Assembly (NCBI RefSeq): GCF_016765615.1
Contig: NZ_JAESWA010000017.1
Location: forward strand, 124,001-188,000
Source of the DNA: Clostridium paridis
GTDB taxonomy: Bacteria > Bacillota > Clostridia > Clostridiales > Clostridiaceae
Length of the DNA: 64,000 nucleotides
Reading direction: 5' to 3'
The notes under the pieces are model-generated. The model saw only the letters and a list, made by a program, of their open reading frames with translations. It searched no databases and was not told the origin of the DNA. Shown piece by piece: positions 18,322 through 27,997 of the stretch; the first letter of the stretch is position 1, and every line of letters begins with the position of its first letter. The position numbers were made by a program, and so were the translations under genes.

Positions 18322-19314
18322 TTGAAATATTACATAGAAACCATGAAAAACAACGATTTACCACCAGATTTAAATGATTTTCTAAATTATTTAGAAACGA
18401 TCAAAGGTAAATCTTTAAATACAATCGACGGATACAAAATTGATTTATCTATGTTTTTTAGATTTTTAATGATATACAAGGGCCGTTCTGAGCAAAATAT
18501 TGAGTTCAACCAAGTAAGTATCAAGGATATCGACGCTGATTTCATAAATAAAATAAGACTTTCGGACATGTATGCCTTCTTATCATTCACAGAGAAACAA
18601 AGAGAAAACGGTACATACGCAAGAGCTCGAAAGGTTGCTGCACTTAAATCTTTCTTTAAGTTCTTAACCGGTAAGGCAGGTATAATAAAAGATAACCCCG
18701 CATTAGAGTTAGAATCGCCTAAAATCAGCTCTAGACACCCTATTTACCTGACTTTAGATCAGTCTCTTACACTACTGGATTCAATGGATAGAACGTATAA
18801 ATATTACACCAGGGATCACTGTATGATTACACTGTTTTTAAATTGCGGATTGCGAGTTTCAGAGCTTTGCAGCATTAATATTTCAAAACTCAAAGGTGAT
18901 ACCTTGAATATAATCGGTAAAGGTAATAAGGAAAGAACCGTTTATTTAACCCCTGCAGCACTCAAATCCATCGATGATTATATGAAGGATAGAGTTAAGT
19001 TGAAAACAAAGACTCTAGATGGCGAAGATGCCCTATTTATCAGCTCTTACGGTACCAGAATCACCAAAAGAAGTGTTGAGAAAATAGTTAAAAAATACAC
19101 TCAAGATGCAGGTTTAACAGATGCAAAATACACTCCTCATAAGCTAAGACACACCGCTGCAACACTAATGTATAAGCACGGAAACGTTGATATTAGGAGT
19201 TTGCAAGATATTTTAGGCCACGAAAACATCTCTACTACTCAAATCTACACCCACGTAGATGATGAAGATCTAAGAAAAGCTGTTAAGTCTAACCCACTTG
19301 CAAACTTAAAATAA
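18322..19314 (+). CDS. xerC: Tyrosine recombinase/integrase (XerC-like)
   Basis: 330-residue lambda-integrase-family recombinase. N-terminal SAM-like core-binding domain (about 13-130) with TIDGYKIDLSMF. Catalytic residues visible: Arg in NCGLRVSELC, Lys in IGKGNKERTVYL, HKLRHTAAT (His-x-x-Arg), LGHENIST (His) and the nucleophile Tyr in TQIYTHV. All five are present, so it should be active. Clostridial genomes often carry such a gene beside lexA, which favours a core role (dimer resolution) over a mobile one. AGGAGG precedes the start, written here as TTG at 18322. Confidence 0.85.
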   Translation: MKYYIETMKNNDLPPDLNDFLNYLETIKGKSLNTIDGYKIDLSMFFRFLMIYKGRSEQNIEFNQVSIKDIDADFINKIRLSDMYAFLSFTEKQRENGTYARARKVAALKSFFKFLTGKAGIIKDNPALELESPKISSRHPIYLTLDQSLTLLDSMDRTYKYYTRDHCMITLFLNCGLRVSELCSINISKLKGDTLNIIGKGNKERTVYLTPAALKSIDDYMKDRVKLKTKTLDGEDALFISSYGTRITKRSVEKIVKKYTQDAGLTDAKYTPHKLRHTAATLMYKHGNVDIRSLQDILGHENISTTQIYTHVDDEDLRKAVKSNPLANLK

Positions 19315-19318
19315 GCAA

Positions 19319-19350
19319 TGTAATACACGTGATTACAATGTATTACTATG
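19319..19350. promoter_or_regulatory. TAATAC palindromes after the recombinase gene
   Basis: TGTAAT-ACACGTG-ATTACA at 19319-19337, then TGTATTACTATG. Sequence elements match the cluster upstream of the ribbon-helix-helix gene at 17960-18000. Confidence 0.45.
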
Positions 19351-19409
19351 TATTTAAAATGTATAATATTCTTAAAATTTATCGAGTAAACAAAAACAGA
19401 ACATTAAAT

Positions 19410-19446
19410 AAAAAAGGTGTACTTCAAATACAAAGCACACCTTTTA
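19410..19446. terminator. Bidirectional terminator
   Basis: AAAAAAGGTGTACTT / AAGCACACCTTTT hairpin between the recombinase (+) and the acidic cysteine protein (-). Confidence 0.8.
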
Positions 19447-19450
19447 ATTT

Positions 19451-19882
19451 CTATATATTTCCTTTTATCCTTCTTAAGCCTGGAAAAACCTCATTTGAAT
19501 TTTCTTCTAAATAAGTTTCATCTTCCACTAACCCATCTAAATCTTCTACATATTCAATATGATCCCAAGCATCTTCGTACTCCTCATTAGATTCTGTGAA
19601 TGCCAATTCCACATCTTCTTCAAAGTCAGCCTCATCATCTTGAGTATCATCAGACTCTTCTACTTCTACAAATTCATCTTCGACAAATTCATTTTCAACA
19701 AAATCATTCTCTTCAACATTTTTTGCTATCTCTTCTATTCTAATTGCTTTTATATCTATTCCTTCATCTTCTAAGCATTTACCACAATTGTTGCAAATCT
19801 TTTTATTATCATAAACGCAATAATCACATTCACCACAGTCATTACACTTCTTATTTGAATTAAATATACAAATTTCTCTCAT
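19451..19882 (-). CDS. Cys-rich N-terminus, acidic tail protein
   Basis: 143 residues. Residues 3-40 hold paired cysteines in the pattern CNDCGECDYC and CNNCGKCLE, likely binding zinc or an iron-sulfur cluster. Residues about 50-130 are strongly acidic (runs of Glu/Asp). I recall similar proteins as conserved clostridial hypotheticals next to lexA; function is unknown. ATG 19882 is chosen because GAGGAG lies 8 bp upstream, while the GTG six bases earlier is too close to it. Confidence 0.75.
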   Translation of the reverse strand: MREICIFNSNKKCNDCGECDYCVYDNKKICNNCGKCLEDEGIDIKAIRIEEIAKNVEENDFVENEFVEDEFVEVEESDDTQDDEADFEEDVELAFTESNEEYEDAWDHIEYVEDLDGLVEDETYLEENSNEVFPGLRRIKGNI

Positions 19883-19955
19883 GCACACTACTCCTCTTTA
19901 AATCATTCTTTAGAGATTATAACAAATAAGAACGATATAAGCAAATTTTTTATGA

Positions 19956-20008
19956 GAACACAAGTTTGATTAATTATATATACTATGCTATAATGGGAAC
20001 ATATGTTA
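19956..20008 (+). promoter_or_regulatory. lexA promoter with LexA boxes
   Basis: TTGATT (19966-19971) and TATAAT (19989-19994) with 17-bp spacing form the promoter. GAACATATGTTA (19997-20008) differs by one base from the Gram-positive LexA box GAAC-N4-GTTC. GAACACAAGTTT (19956-19967) is a second near-match over the -35 box. The layout fits autorepression. Confidence 0.75.
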
Positions 20009-20022
20009 GAGAGGTGTTAACT

Positions 20023-20622
20023 ATGTCTAAGGATAAACAAACTGAAATATATGATTTTCTTAAAATTTATACAGAAAATAAAGGGTATCCACCTTCAGTA
20101 AGAGAAATATGTGATGCCGTAAGTCTTAAATCTACTTCAACTGTACATGGACATTTAAAAAGACTTGAAAAGAAGGGTTTAATTCGTAGAGACCCTACTA
20201 AACCAAGAGCCTTAGAGATCCTTGAACTAAACTCTCCTAAAAGGGAAATGATTAACATACCTTTAGTAGGAAAGGTTACTGCTGGAGTACCTATTTTAGC
20301 AACTGAGAATGTTGAAGACTCATTCCCAATACCAATAGATTATATTAAGCATGATCGCGAACTATTTATGCTTAAAGTATCTGGCGAAAGTATGATTGAA
20401 GCTGGAATCAACGATGGAGATTTAGCTATAATTGAGCAATGTCAAACTGCTTTAAATGGCGAAATCGTTGTTGCATTAATCGATAATGAAGCTACAATTA
20501 AGAGATTTTTCAAAGAAAAAGGAAGAATAAGACTACAACCTGAAAATAGTACAATGGAACCTATTATAGTTAATGATTGTTCAATTTTAGGTAAGCTTGT
20601 TGGACTTTTTAGAGCATATTAA
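20023..20622 (+). CDS. lexA: LexA repressor
   Basis: SOS-response repressor that self-cleaves when RecA is activated. 199 residues: winged helix DNA-binding domain (about 1-70, with [13 protein letters not shown]), cleavage site Ala-Gly in KVTAGVPI, catalytic Ser in [11 protein letters not shown] and catalytic Lys in [12 protein letters not shown] 20023 is chosen because AGAGGTG precedes it; an upstream start would include promoter DNA. Two LexA-box-like sites overlap the promoter. The gene converges on the next one and shares a terminator. Confidence 0.96.
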   Translation: MSKDKQTEIYDFLKIYTENKGYPPSVREICDAVSLKSTSTVHGHLKRLEKKGLIRRDPTKPRALEILELNSPKREMINIPLVGKVTAGVPILATENVEDSFPIPIDYIKHDRELFMLKVSGESMIEAGINDGDLAIIEQCQTALNGEIVVALIDNEATIKRFFKEKGRIRLQPENSTMEPIIVNDCSILGKLVGLFRAY

Positions 20623-20623
20623 G

Positions 20624-20654
20624 AAAAAATACTGGCATTTAGCCAGTATTTTTT
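20624..20654. terminator. Bidirectional terminator between lexA and the PLP-enzyme gene
   Basis: AAAAAATACTGGC-ATTTA-GCCAGTATTTTTT. Confidence 0.92.
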
Positions 20655-20656
20655 CT

Positions 20657-21943
20657 TTATTTTATTTCTAAAACCTTAGATAAAGCAATCATTATTCCAA
20701 GCTTTGCGTGATCAAAAGTTAAACCACCCTGTAAATAAGCTATATATGGTTCTCTAATTGGTGCATCTGCTGATAATTCAATACTTGAGCCTTGTATAAA
20801 TGCCCCAGCTGCCATTATAACTTGATCCTTATATCCAGGCATATCCCATGGCTCACATTCTACAAATGAGTCTATTGGAGAACCTTTTTGAATCCCCTTA
20901 CAGAAAGCAATAAGCTTTTCCTCATTTCCAAACTTAACTGCCTGAATTATATCACTTCTTCTATGATTATATTTAGGCAACACTTCAAATCCTGCAAGTT
21001 CCATTATTCTTGCACAGAACACTGCTCCCTTTACCGCTTCCATTGCTACATGTGGTGCCAAAAACAATCCTTGGTAAAAACTTCTCATTACACCAAAAGT
21101 AGAACCACACTCCCCTCCTATTCCAGGGATAGTTAATCTATAGGAGCTTTGAACAACGCACTCTTCTTTTCCAGCAATATATCCTCCTGTAGGAGCAATA
21201 CCTCCACCTATATTTTTGATTAATGAGCCTGCAATTAAGTCTGCTCCAACATCAGTAGGTTCTAAAGTTTCTATAAATTCACCATAGCAATTATCAACAA
21301 AAACTATAACATCCTGTCTTATGCTCTTTATATGTGATATAGCAACTTCCAAATCTTTTATATTAAAAGAGTTTCTCCAACCATAGCCTGTACTTCTTTG
21401 CATATGTACCATCTTAATTGATGGATCATTTTTTAATTCATAAGCTATTTTATCTAAATCAAAATATCCATCTTTTAAATCTATTTGCTTATAATTAACT
21501 CCATAATCCTTTAAAGATCCAATATTCTCTTCTACTTCAATTCCTATAATGTTATGTAAAGTATCATAAGGGGTTCCTGTAACTGTTAGCAATGTATCCT
21601 TTGGTCTTAAGTTACCAAATAAAGCTGCCCCAATTGCATGTGTTCCATTTACAAAATGAGGTCTAACTAGCGCACTTTCACAATTAAATATCCTAGCATA
21701 AACCTTATCTAATGAATCTCTTCCTATGTCTCCATATCCATATCCTGATGAGTTAGTGAAATGAGAATCACTTATCCTCTCTTCTTGAAGAGCTTTTAGA
21801 ACTTTAAACTGATTATATTCTCTTATTTCATCATATATTTCAAACTCTCCTTTTATATCCTCCATTGCTTTTGAATATAAATCTAAAGTTTCATCATTAA
21901 TCTTATATTGTTCTTTTAAATATTTTACTGTTAAATCTAGCAT
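20657..21943 (-). CDS. Methionine gamma-lyase-family PLP protein (YnbB type)
   Basis: 428-residue cystathionine/methionine gamma-lyase-like enzyme, long annotated as aluminium-resistance protein; its true substrate is not established. PLP-lysine motif lies in GSLIKNIGGGIAPTGGYIAG near 240-260. Other family signatures are FTNSSGYGYGDIGRD and SALVRPHFVNGTHAI. GGAGG precedes the ATG. It follows hfq on the same strand but a terminator separates them. The same gene neighbourhood (hfq, miaA, this enzyme) is conserved in Firmicutes. Confidence 0.88.
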   Translation of the reverse strand: MLDLTVKYLKEQYKINDETLDLYSKAMEDIKGEFEIYDEIREYNQFKVLKALQEERISDSHFTNSSGYGYGDIGRDSLDKVYARIFNCESALVRPHFVNGTHAIGAALFGNLRPKDTLLTVTGTPYDTLHNIIGIEVEENIGSLKDYGVNYKQIDLKDGYFDLDKIAYELKNDPSIKMVHMQRSTGYGWRNSFNIKDLEVAISHIKSIRQDVIVFVDNCYGEFIETLEPTDVGADLIAGSLIKNIGGGIAPTGGYIAGKEECVVQSSYRLTIPGIGGECGSTFGVMRSFYQGLFLAPHVAMEAVKGAVFCARIMELAGFEVLPKYNHRRSDIIQAVKFGNEEKLIAFCKGIQKGSPIDSFVECEPWDMPGYKDQVIMAAGAFIQGSSIELSADAPIREPYIAYLQGGLTFDHAKLGIMIALSKVLEIK

Positions 21944-21980
21944 TAAAAATGTCCTCCACTTAATTTATTCCCAGACTCAA

Positions 21981-22012
21981 ATAAAAGCTCTCTATGCAGA
22001 GCATAGAGAGTA
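21981..22012 (-). terminator. Intrinsic terminator after hfq
   Basis: CTCTCTATGC-AGA-GCATAGAGAG; on the minus strand it is followed by CTTTTATTT. Confidence 0.85.
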
Positions 22013-22014
22013 TT

Positions 22015-22251
22015 TTATACTGTTGTTTCATTATTAAACAAAATTGGTTTAGCTGGGTTTATAGTTGAAATTGCATGTTTATATATCATCATTTGCTTGC
22101 CATCAGAATCTAATACTACAGTAAAGGAATCAAAACCTTTTACATATCCCTTTAATTGAAAACCATTTGTTAAGTATACGATAACTGCGATTTTATTCTT
22201 TCTAGCACCATTTAAAAATATATCTTGCAAATTATTACTTTGCTTATTCAT
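22015..22251 (-). CDS. hfq: RNA chaperone Hfq
   Basis: Hexameric Sm-like protein that binds A/U-rich RNA and pairs small RNAs with mRNAs. 78 residues with Sm1 ([20 protein letters not shown] and the glutamine-equivalent face) and Sm2 containing YKHAIST, the clostridial version of the YKHA motif. GGAGGATG precedes the start. It is the last gene of the miaB-mutS-mutL-miaA-hfq series. Its presence fits with the structured small RNA proposed at 57.4 kb. Confidence 0.96.
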   Translation of the reverse strand: MNKQSNNLQDIFLNGARKNKIAVIVYLTNGFQLKGYVKGFDSFTVVLDSDGKQMMIYKHAISTINPAKPILFNNETTV

Positions 22252-22303
22252 TCAACTCATCCTCCATATTCATTAACGAATTAATTCTATTATACTCTTT
22301 ACT

Positions 22304-23230
22304 TTACATAATGTCATTAGTTATTTTGGTTACAATTTCATCTTGATTCTTAAATTCTTCTCTATTAATAAACTTAGCTCTTGGGTCTTTTCTAAACCAT
22401 GTAAGCTGTCTTTTTGCATAATTTCTACTGCCCTGCTTTATGCTATTTATAGCATCCTCAAGTGAGACTTTATCATTTAAATACTCAAATAACTCTTTAT
22501 ATCCAATTCCCTTCATGGATTGCATATTCTCATTAAGGCCTTTAGCTTTTAAGTCCTCAACTTCCTTTAAGAGGCCTAAATCCATCATTATGTCTACTCT
22601 TTGATTTATTCTTGCATAAAGTTCATTTCTTGGCATATTTAAGACATAATAATATAAATCATACTTACATGTATAAATGCTATCACCAATATCAAAGGAA
22701 GAAAAAGGTTTTTTAGTTAAATGAAAAACTTCAAGTGCTCTAATTACTCTTTTTCTATTATTATAATGAATTGTATCTGCACTTACTTTGTCAACTTCTT
22801 TTAGCATATTGTGTATATACTCATTCCCATTACGTTCAGCTAAATCATTTAAATAAGCTCTATATTCTTCATCCTTTTCCCCTTCTGCAAAGGTCATGTT
22901 ACAAATTATAGAATTAATATATAATCCTGTCCCACCAACAATAATAGGTAACTTACCTCTTGAGTGTATGTCTTCAATTATATTAATAACAGCATCTTTA
23001 TATTCAGAAACTGTATATTCTTCACTGGGGTCTAAAAAGTCAATCATGTAATGAGGAATACCGTCCATTTCTTCTTTAGTAATTTTGGCTGATCCAATAT
23101 CCATATACTTATATATCTGCATTGAATCTGCTGATATTATTTCCCCATTTAAATTTTTTGCTAAAGTTACAGCAGTCTCACTCTTTCCTACTGCTGTTGG
23201 CCCTGCAATTACTAAAAGTTTATTATTCAT
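22304..23230 (-). CDS. miaA: tRNA dimethylallyltransferase
   Basis: Transfers dimethylallyl to A37 of tRNAs reading UNN codons. 308 residues with the P-loop [10 protein letters not shown] at the N-terminus, [26 protein letters not shown] and the C-terminal [15 protein letters not shown] motif. It sits 9 bp after mutL and just ahead of hfq, in the standard order. MiaB, encoded upstream, methylthiolates the same base, so two steps of ms2i6A37 synthesis share the cluster. Confidence 0.97.
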   Translation of the reverse strand: MNNKLLVIAGPTAVGKSETAVTLAKNLNGEIISADSMQIYKYMDIGSAKITKEEMDGIPHYMIDFLDPSEEYTVSEYKDAVINIIEDIHSRGKLPIIVGGTGLYINSIICNMTFAEGEKDEEYRAYLNDLAERNGNEYIHNMLKEVDKVSADTIHYNNRKRVIRALEVFHLTKKPFSSFDIGDSIYTCKYDLYYYVLNMPRNELYARINQRVDIMMDLGLLKEVEDLKAKGLNENMQSMKGIGYKELFEYLNDKVSLEDAINSIKQGSRNYAKRQLTWFRKDPRAKFINREEFKNQDEIVTKITNDIM

Positions 23231-23239
23231 ATATACTCC

Positions 23240-25135
23240 TTAGGTTATTCTTCTAAATCGCTTTTCTAGTTCATAATTAGTTAACTTAATGATTGTTGGT
23301 CTTCCATGAGGACAATGGTAAGGATCCTCCATCTCTCTCATATCATTAACCAAGCTTTTCATTTCTTCAATAGTTAATTCGTTATTTGCTTTTACTGCAG
23401 ATTTACATGAAAGAGTGGCTATTCTATTGTATTTTACCTCTATAGTCTGACCAGTACCAAGATTTTTTAAGTTATCTAAAATACTTAAAAACAATCCTTT
23501 AGGGTCAAGCTTACCTAAGAAATATGGAACCTCTTTAACTGATACTGTGTTAATACCAAAAGGTTCAATTACAAAGCCTGCATTTTTAAATATTTCCATG
23601 TTGTCTTCATAATATACATAATCATCTAAAGTAAGTTGAATTATACTTGGTATTAATAATGGTTGAATCTCTACATGTCTATTTTTTATATCTTTATAGT
23701 ATTTTTCAAAAAGATATTTTTCATGCGCAGCATGTTGATCTATCACATATAATGTATCAGCATACTCGCACAAGATATAAGTTTTATTAAATTGACCAAT
23801 TACATTAAGAGGAGGTATTTTAGGCGTACTCTGAACTCTACTTTCATAAGTAACCTTTGAAGTATCCTCATTTATAGAAGATGAGGGTTCACTTATCTCG
23901 TCCTTTACATCCTCTATTATTTCCTTAAAATCGCCGTTGTCTTCTTCTTTTGCTACATCATTTTTTAAATCAACAGGTATTTTAACCTCTACTATTACGC
24001 TTGGCTCTTCATAGTAAGTATTTTTAAAATATGACGCTCTTTCTGTTGCTGCATTTGCTTGCTTTTCATATTCAAGTGAAAAACTTAAATTTTCAAGCTT
24101 TTCTTCAGAATCTCTATTAATTTCATCCTCCATAAAGGATGACCTAACATTTTCTTTAAGCTTATTATGTACAGTATCAAATATTATCTTAAATAATTCT
24201 CTCTCATCTTTAAATTTAACTTCTGCTTTTGTTGGATGTATATTAACATCTACAAATTCAGGATAAGTTTCTACGTTTATAATAAAAAATGGATACTTAT
24301 TAACTGTAGCAAAAGATTTAAAAGCAGTTTCTACAGCTGCAGTAATAGTTTTGTTTTTAATATATCTTCCGTTAATATAAATACTTTGATTATTTCTGCT
24401 GCCTCTTGATATTTCTTCACTACCTATATAGCCATGAATAGTTAAGGTATCATTAGCACCTTGAAAATATGTCACATTATCTAAGATTGTTTTTCCATAA
24501 ATATTTCTAATTACATCTTCTATCTTTCCATTACCATATGTATTAAGCATCTTCTTACCATTTGCAGTTAATGTAAATGATATATCAGGATTAGATATTG
24601 CAATTCTAGTAATTATATCATTAATTAACGCAGCTTCCCTAGAAGAGGATTTAAGAAACTTCTTTCTAGCAGGTACATTATAAAATATATCTCTAACTTC
24701 TATTGTAGTTCCATAATTAACTCCACTTTCAGTAATATAATCAATATTACCACCAGTTATAGATATCTCATTGCCTGTTTCTACATCCCTAGGTTTAGAT
24801 TTTAGAAGAGTTTTAGACACTGAAGCAATTGATGGCAAAGCTTCCCCCCTAAAACCTAATGTACTTATAGAATATATATCCTCAACAGTTTTAATCTTAG
24901 AAGTTGCATGGGGAAGAAATGCTTTTGAAATATCCTCTGGATGTATTCCATCACCATCATCTATTACTTTAATAAGTGTTTCTCCGCCATTTTCTATCTC
25001 AACTATAATGTTCTTACTATTAGCATCTATTGAGTTTTCTACTAGCTCCTTAACCACAGAGGAAGGTCTCTCAACTACTTCACCAGCTGCTATTTTATTT
25101 GAAGTATTATCATCTAAAATATTTATTCTCTTCAA
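23240..25135 (-). CDS. mutL: DNA mismatch repair protein MutL
   Basis: GHKL ATPase and latent endonuclease of mismatch repair. 631 residues: N-terminal ATPase with IAAGEVVERP, ELVENSIDA, DDGDGI and LGFRGEALPSI; a variable linker (about 340-440); C-terminal nuclease with DQHAAHEKYLFE (the DQHAxxExxxxE metal motif) and CPHGRPT. The nuclease motif shows it is the nicking form used by bacteria without MutH. It starts 22 bp after mutS and runs into miaA. Confidence 0.97.
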   Translation of the reverse strand: MKRINILDDNTSNKIAAGEVVERPSSVVKELVENSIDANSKNIIVEIENGGETLIKVIDDGDGIHPEDISKAFLPHATSKIKTVEDIYSISTLGFRGEALPSIASVSKTLLKSKPRDVETGNEISITGGNIDYITESGVNYGTTIEVRDIFYNVPARKKFLKSSSREAALINDIITRIAISNPDISFTLTANGKKMLNTYGNGKIEDVIRNIYGKTILDNVTYFQGANDTLTIHGYIGSEEISRGSRNNQSIYINGRYIKNKTITAAVETAFKSFATVNKYPFFIINVETYPEFVDVNIHPTKAEVKFKDERELFKIIFDTVHNKLKENVRSSFMEDEINRDSEEKLENLSFSLEYEKQANAATERASYFKNTYYEEPSVIVEVKIPVDLKNDVAKEEDNGDFKEIIEDVKDEISEPSSSINEDTSKVTYESRVQSTPKIPPLNVIGQFNKTYILCEYADTLYVIDQHAAHEKYLFEKYYKDIKNRHVEIQPLLIPSIIQLTLDDYVYYEDNMEIFKNAGFVIEPFGINTVSVKEVPYFLGKLDPKGLFLSILDNLKNLGTGQTIEVKYNRIATLSCKSAVKANNELTIEEMKSLVNDMREMEDPYHCPHGRPTIIKLTNYELEKRFRRIT

Positions 25136-25157
25136 TCCCCATCACCTCACATTAAAT

Positions 25158-27797
25158 TTATAGTATTTCCTTTGCATCCTTAATTAGTTTATAGAGTCTA
25201 TTCATAGCATCCATTGGAGTCATATTTAAAACATCTAGTGAAGCAACTTCATTTATAAAGCTATCCTTTTCTATAGCTGTAAAATCAAGCTGCATTGTTT
25301 CAGTTTTCTTAATTTTTTCTTTTGGTTTAACCTCATGGTTAGCTGTTTTATTAGTAACTTCACTATTACTACTTATACTGATTTCTTCTTTAGATTTCAT
25401 ATTACTTTCTAAATTAAGTAAAATTTCTTTAGCTCTCTCAATTACATTCTTAGGTAATCCAGCAAGCTTTGCAACCTCAATACCATAAGATTGGTCAGCC
25501 CCTCCTGGTATAATCTTTCTTAGGAATATAATATTGTCTTGAAGTTCTTTAACTGCTACAGAATAGTTCTTAACTCCTGAAATTTTATCCTCCAGCTGAG
25601 TTAATTCATGGTAATGTGTAGCAAAAAGAGTTCTTGGCTTTATATTTCCTTTAGATAAGTGTTCTATAACAGCCCAAGCAATACTTAATCCATCATATGT
25701 AGAGGTACCCCTTCCTACTTCATCTAAAAGTACAAGTGAATTAGAAGTTGTATTCTTAAGAATATTAGAAACCTCCCACATTTCAACCATGAAGGTAGAC
25801 TTTCCGCCAGCCAAATCATCCGATGCACCAATTCTAGTAAATATCTTATCACATATACCAATATTAGCTTCTTTAGCTGGAACAAAGCAACCTACTTGAG
25901 CCATAAGAGTAATTAATGCTACCTGTCTCATATAAGTAGATTTACCAGCCATGTTTGGTCCAGTAATAATTAAAAGCTGATTATCTTCTGAGTTTAGCTT
26001 AGTATCATTTGATATAAACTCTCCAGAAGGAATAACCTTTTCTACTACAGGATGTCTTCCTTCTATAATGTTTGTTATTCCTTTTTCATTCAAAGAAGGC
26101 TTAACATAATTATTTTCCAAAGATATCTTTCCAAAAGTACTTAAAACGTCAAGTTCAGAAATAATTCTAGCTGTTATTTTAAGTCTCTCTATAGATAAAT
26201 CTACTTTATCTCTAATATCGCAGAAGGCTTGATATTCTAAATTCACTAATTTATCTTCAGCACCTAGAATATCGTCTTCAATCTTCTTAAGTTCATCAGT
26301 TATAAATCTTTCCGCATTTGAAAGTGTTTGCTTTCTAATATATCTGCCTTCCGGAATAGAACTAAAGTTAGCCTTACTAATTTCAATATAATATCCGAAA
26401 ACCTTATTATAACCAACCTTAAGGGATTTAATTCCAGTTACTTCTCTTTCATTATTCTCAAGAGAAGCAATCCATTCCTTACCTCTAAGCTTAGCATTTT
26501 TTAATCTATCTATTTCTTCGTCGTAGCCATCTTTTATTATTCCACCTTCTTTAATAGTAAGAGATGGGTCATCTAAAATAGCCTTCTCAAGAAGTTCCTT
26601 TATATCCTTTAATTCATCAATTTTCATATAATACTCTTTGAAAAGTAATGCATCAAAGTTAGATATAATATCCTTAATTTCCGGAACTTTATTCAAGGAT
26701 AGTTTTAAACTAATTAAATCCTTAGGCGTTACATTTCTATTTGATATCTTTCCTATAATACGTTCTATATCGTAAATAGAGTCTAATGCTTCTCTAAGTT
26801 CTTCTAGCATAGAAATCGAATCTGTAAGTTCGTGAACTGCTTGTAATCTATTTTCTATTCTATTTTTATTTATTAATGGTTCCTCAATAAAACGTCTTAA
26901 GGTTCTAGAACCCATTGCTGTTTTAGTTTTGTCTAAAACCCAAAGTAGGGAACCCCTTTTATTCTTCTCCCTTAAGCTTTCAGTAAGCTCTAAATTTCTT
27001 CTAGAAGAGGAATCTAATGTCATATAATCTTCAATTTCATATATTTCAATAGAAGTTATATTAGATAGCGTAATCTTCTGAGTTTCATTTATGTACTTTA
27101 TTAATCCATTTGCTGAAACCTTGATAAATGAATTTAATTCATTAGTTTCAGTATTCTTAAATTGATTATCAAAGTCAGTAAAATCTTCCGAGAAGTATTC
27201 TTCCTCTTTTACTGTAAACAATCCTTGATATGCCTCTGTTAACTTACTTCTTAAGTTTTCTTCAAATAGTTTATTTATTATTATCTCTGAAGGCTTAAAT
27301 TTAGCTATTTCATCCTGCACCAACGCAAAGTTATTAGAAAACTTTGTGCATTTAAATTCTCCAGTAGATATATCAGAGGAAGATAGTGCAAATTCATTAT
27401 TATTAAAATATAGAGCCATTATATAATTATTTTTACTGTCATCAATAAAAGCTGTATCATTAAAAGTACCAGGTGTAATTACCTTAATTACATCCCTTTT
27501 AACTATTCCTTTAGCTAAAGCAGGATCTTCAACCTGTTCGCATATAGCTACTTTATACCCTTTAGTTATAAGTCTACCTATATAGTTACTAGATGCATGA
27601 TAAGGTATACCACACATTGGAGCTCTATTTTCAAGACCACAATCTCTTCCAGTAAGAACTAATTCTAATTCTTTTGAAGCAATTTCAGCATCTTGGAAAA
27701 ACATTTCATAAAAATCCCCAAGTCTAAAAAACAGAATGCAATCCTTATAATTCTCTTTAATCTCAAAATATTGTTGCATCATTGGAGTTAATCCCAT
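25158..27797 (-). CDS. mutS: DNA mismatch recognition protein MutS
   Basis: Recognises mispairs and small loops as a dimer. 879 residues: mismatch-binding domain with the Phe-x-Glu wedge in [11 protein letters not shown] near residue 30, lever/clamp helices in the middle, and the ATPase with Walker [15 protein letters not shown] and Walker [17 protein letters not shown]. The C-terminal linker is lysine-rich. AGGAGG precedes the start. A hairpin and the first copy of the dispersed palindromic repeat lie between it and miaB upstream. Confidence 0.98.
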   Translation of the reverse strand: MGLTPMMQQYFEIKENYKDCILFFRLGDFYEMFFQDAEIASKELELVLTGRDCGLENRAPMCGIPYHASSNYIGRLITKGYKVAICEQVEDPALAKGIVKRDVIKVITPGTFNDTAFIDDSKNNYIMALYFNNNEFALSSSDISTGEFKCTKFSNNFALVQDEIAKFKPSEIIINKLFEENLRSKLTEAYQGLFTVKEEEYFSEDFTDFDNQFKNTETNELNSFIKVSANGLIKYINETQKITLSNITSIEIYEIEDYMTLDSSSRRNLELTESLREKNKRGSLLWVLDKTKTAMGSRTLRRFIEEPLINKNRIENRLQAVHELTDSISMLEELREALDSIYDIERIIGKISNRNVTPKDLISLKLSLNKVPEIKDIISNFDALLFKEYYMKIDELKDIKELLEKAILDDPSLTIKEGGIIKDGYDEEIDRLKNAKLRGKEWIASLENNEREVTGIKSLKVGYNKVFGYYIEISKANFSSIPEGRYIRKQTLSNAERFITDELKKIEDDILGAEDKLVNLEYQAFCDIRDKVDLSIERLKITARIISELDVLSTFGKISLENNYVKPSLNEKGITNIIEGRHPVVEKVIPSGEFISNDTKLNSEDNQLLIITGPNMAGKSTYMRQVALITLMAQVGCFVPAKEANIGICDKIFTRIGASDDLAGGKSTFMVEMWEVSNILKNTTSNSLVLLDEVGRGTSTYDGLSIAWAVIEHLSKGNIKPRTLFATHYHELTQLEDKISGVKNYSVAVKELQDNIIFLRKIIPGGADQSYGIEVAKLAGLPKNVIERAKEILLNLESNMKSKEEISISSNSEVTNKTANHEVKPKEKIKKTETMQLDFTAIEKDSFINEVASLDVLNMTPMDAMNRLYKLIKDAKEIL

Positions 27798-27816
27798 ACA
27801 AACCTCCTAATAAATA

Positions 27817-27845
27817 TAAAAGCCCTATGAAAGAGCTTTTATTAT
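27817..27845 (-). terminator. Weak terminator between miaB and mutS
   Basis: Minus-strand AAAAGCTC ... GGGCTTTT hairpin followed by ATATTT. Might attenuate read-through into mutS. Confidence 0.45.
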
Positions 27846-27846
27846 A

Positions 27847-27884
27847 GGAACTCTAAGTAAGCATATGCTTAACTTAGAATTCCT
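27847..27884. repeat. 38-bp palindrome next to repeat copy 1
   Basis: AGGAACTCTAAGT ... ACTTAGAATTCCT with AGCATATGCT at the centre. It abuts the dispersed repeat at 27885 and is absent beside the other two copies. Confidence 0.6.
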
Positions 27885-27988
27885 TATAGGGTTTTAAGTT
27901 CAACTAATAACTTATTCATGCCTGAAAATGTCCAGAAACCGACATTTTCAAACAAGTATAAGTTAAGTTTCCTATAAAAAACCCTATA
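27885..27988 (-). repeat. Dispersed near-palindromic element, copy 1
   Basis: About 104 bp with TATAGGGTTTT / AAAACCCTATA ends and an inner GAAAATGTC / GACATTTTC stem. Inverted relative to copies at 57133 and 62634. Lies between miaB and mutS. Confidence 0.85.
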
Positions 27989-27997
27989 GTTATAAAT

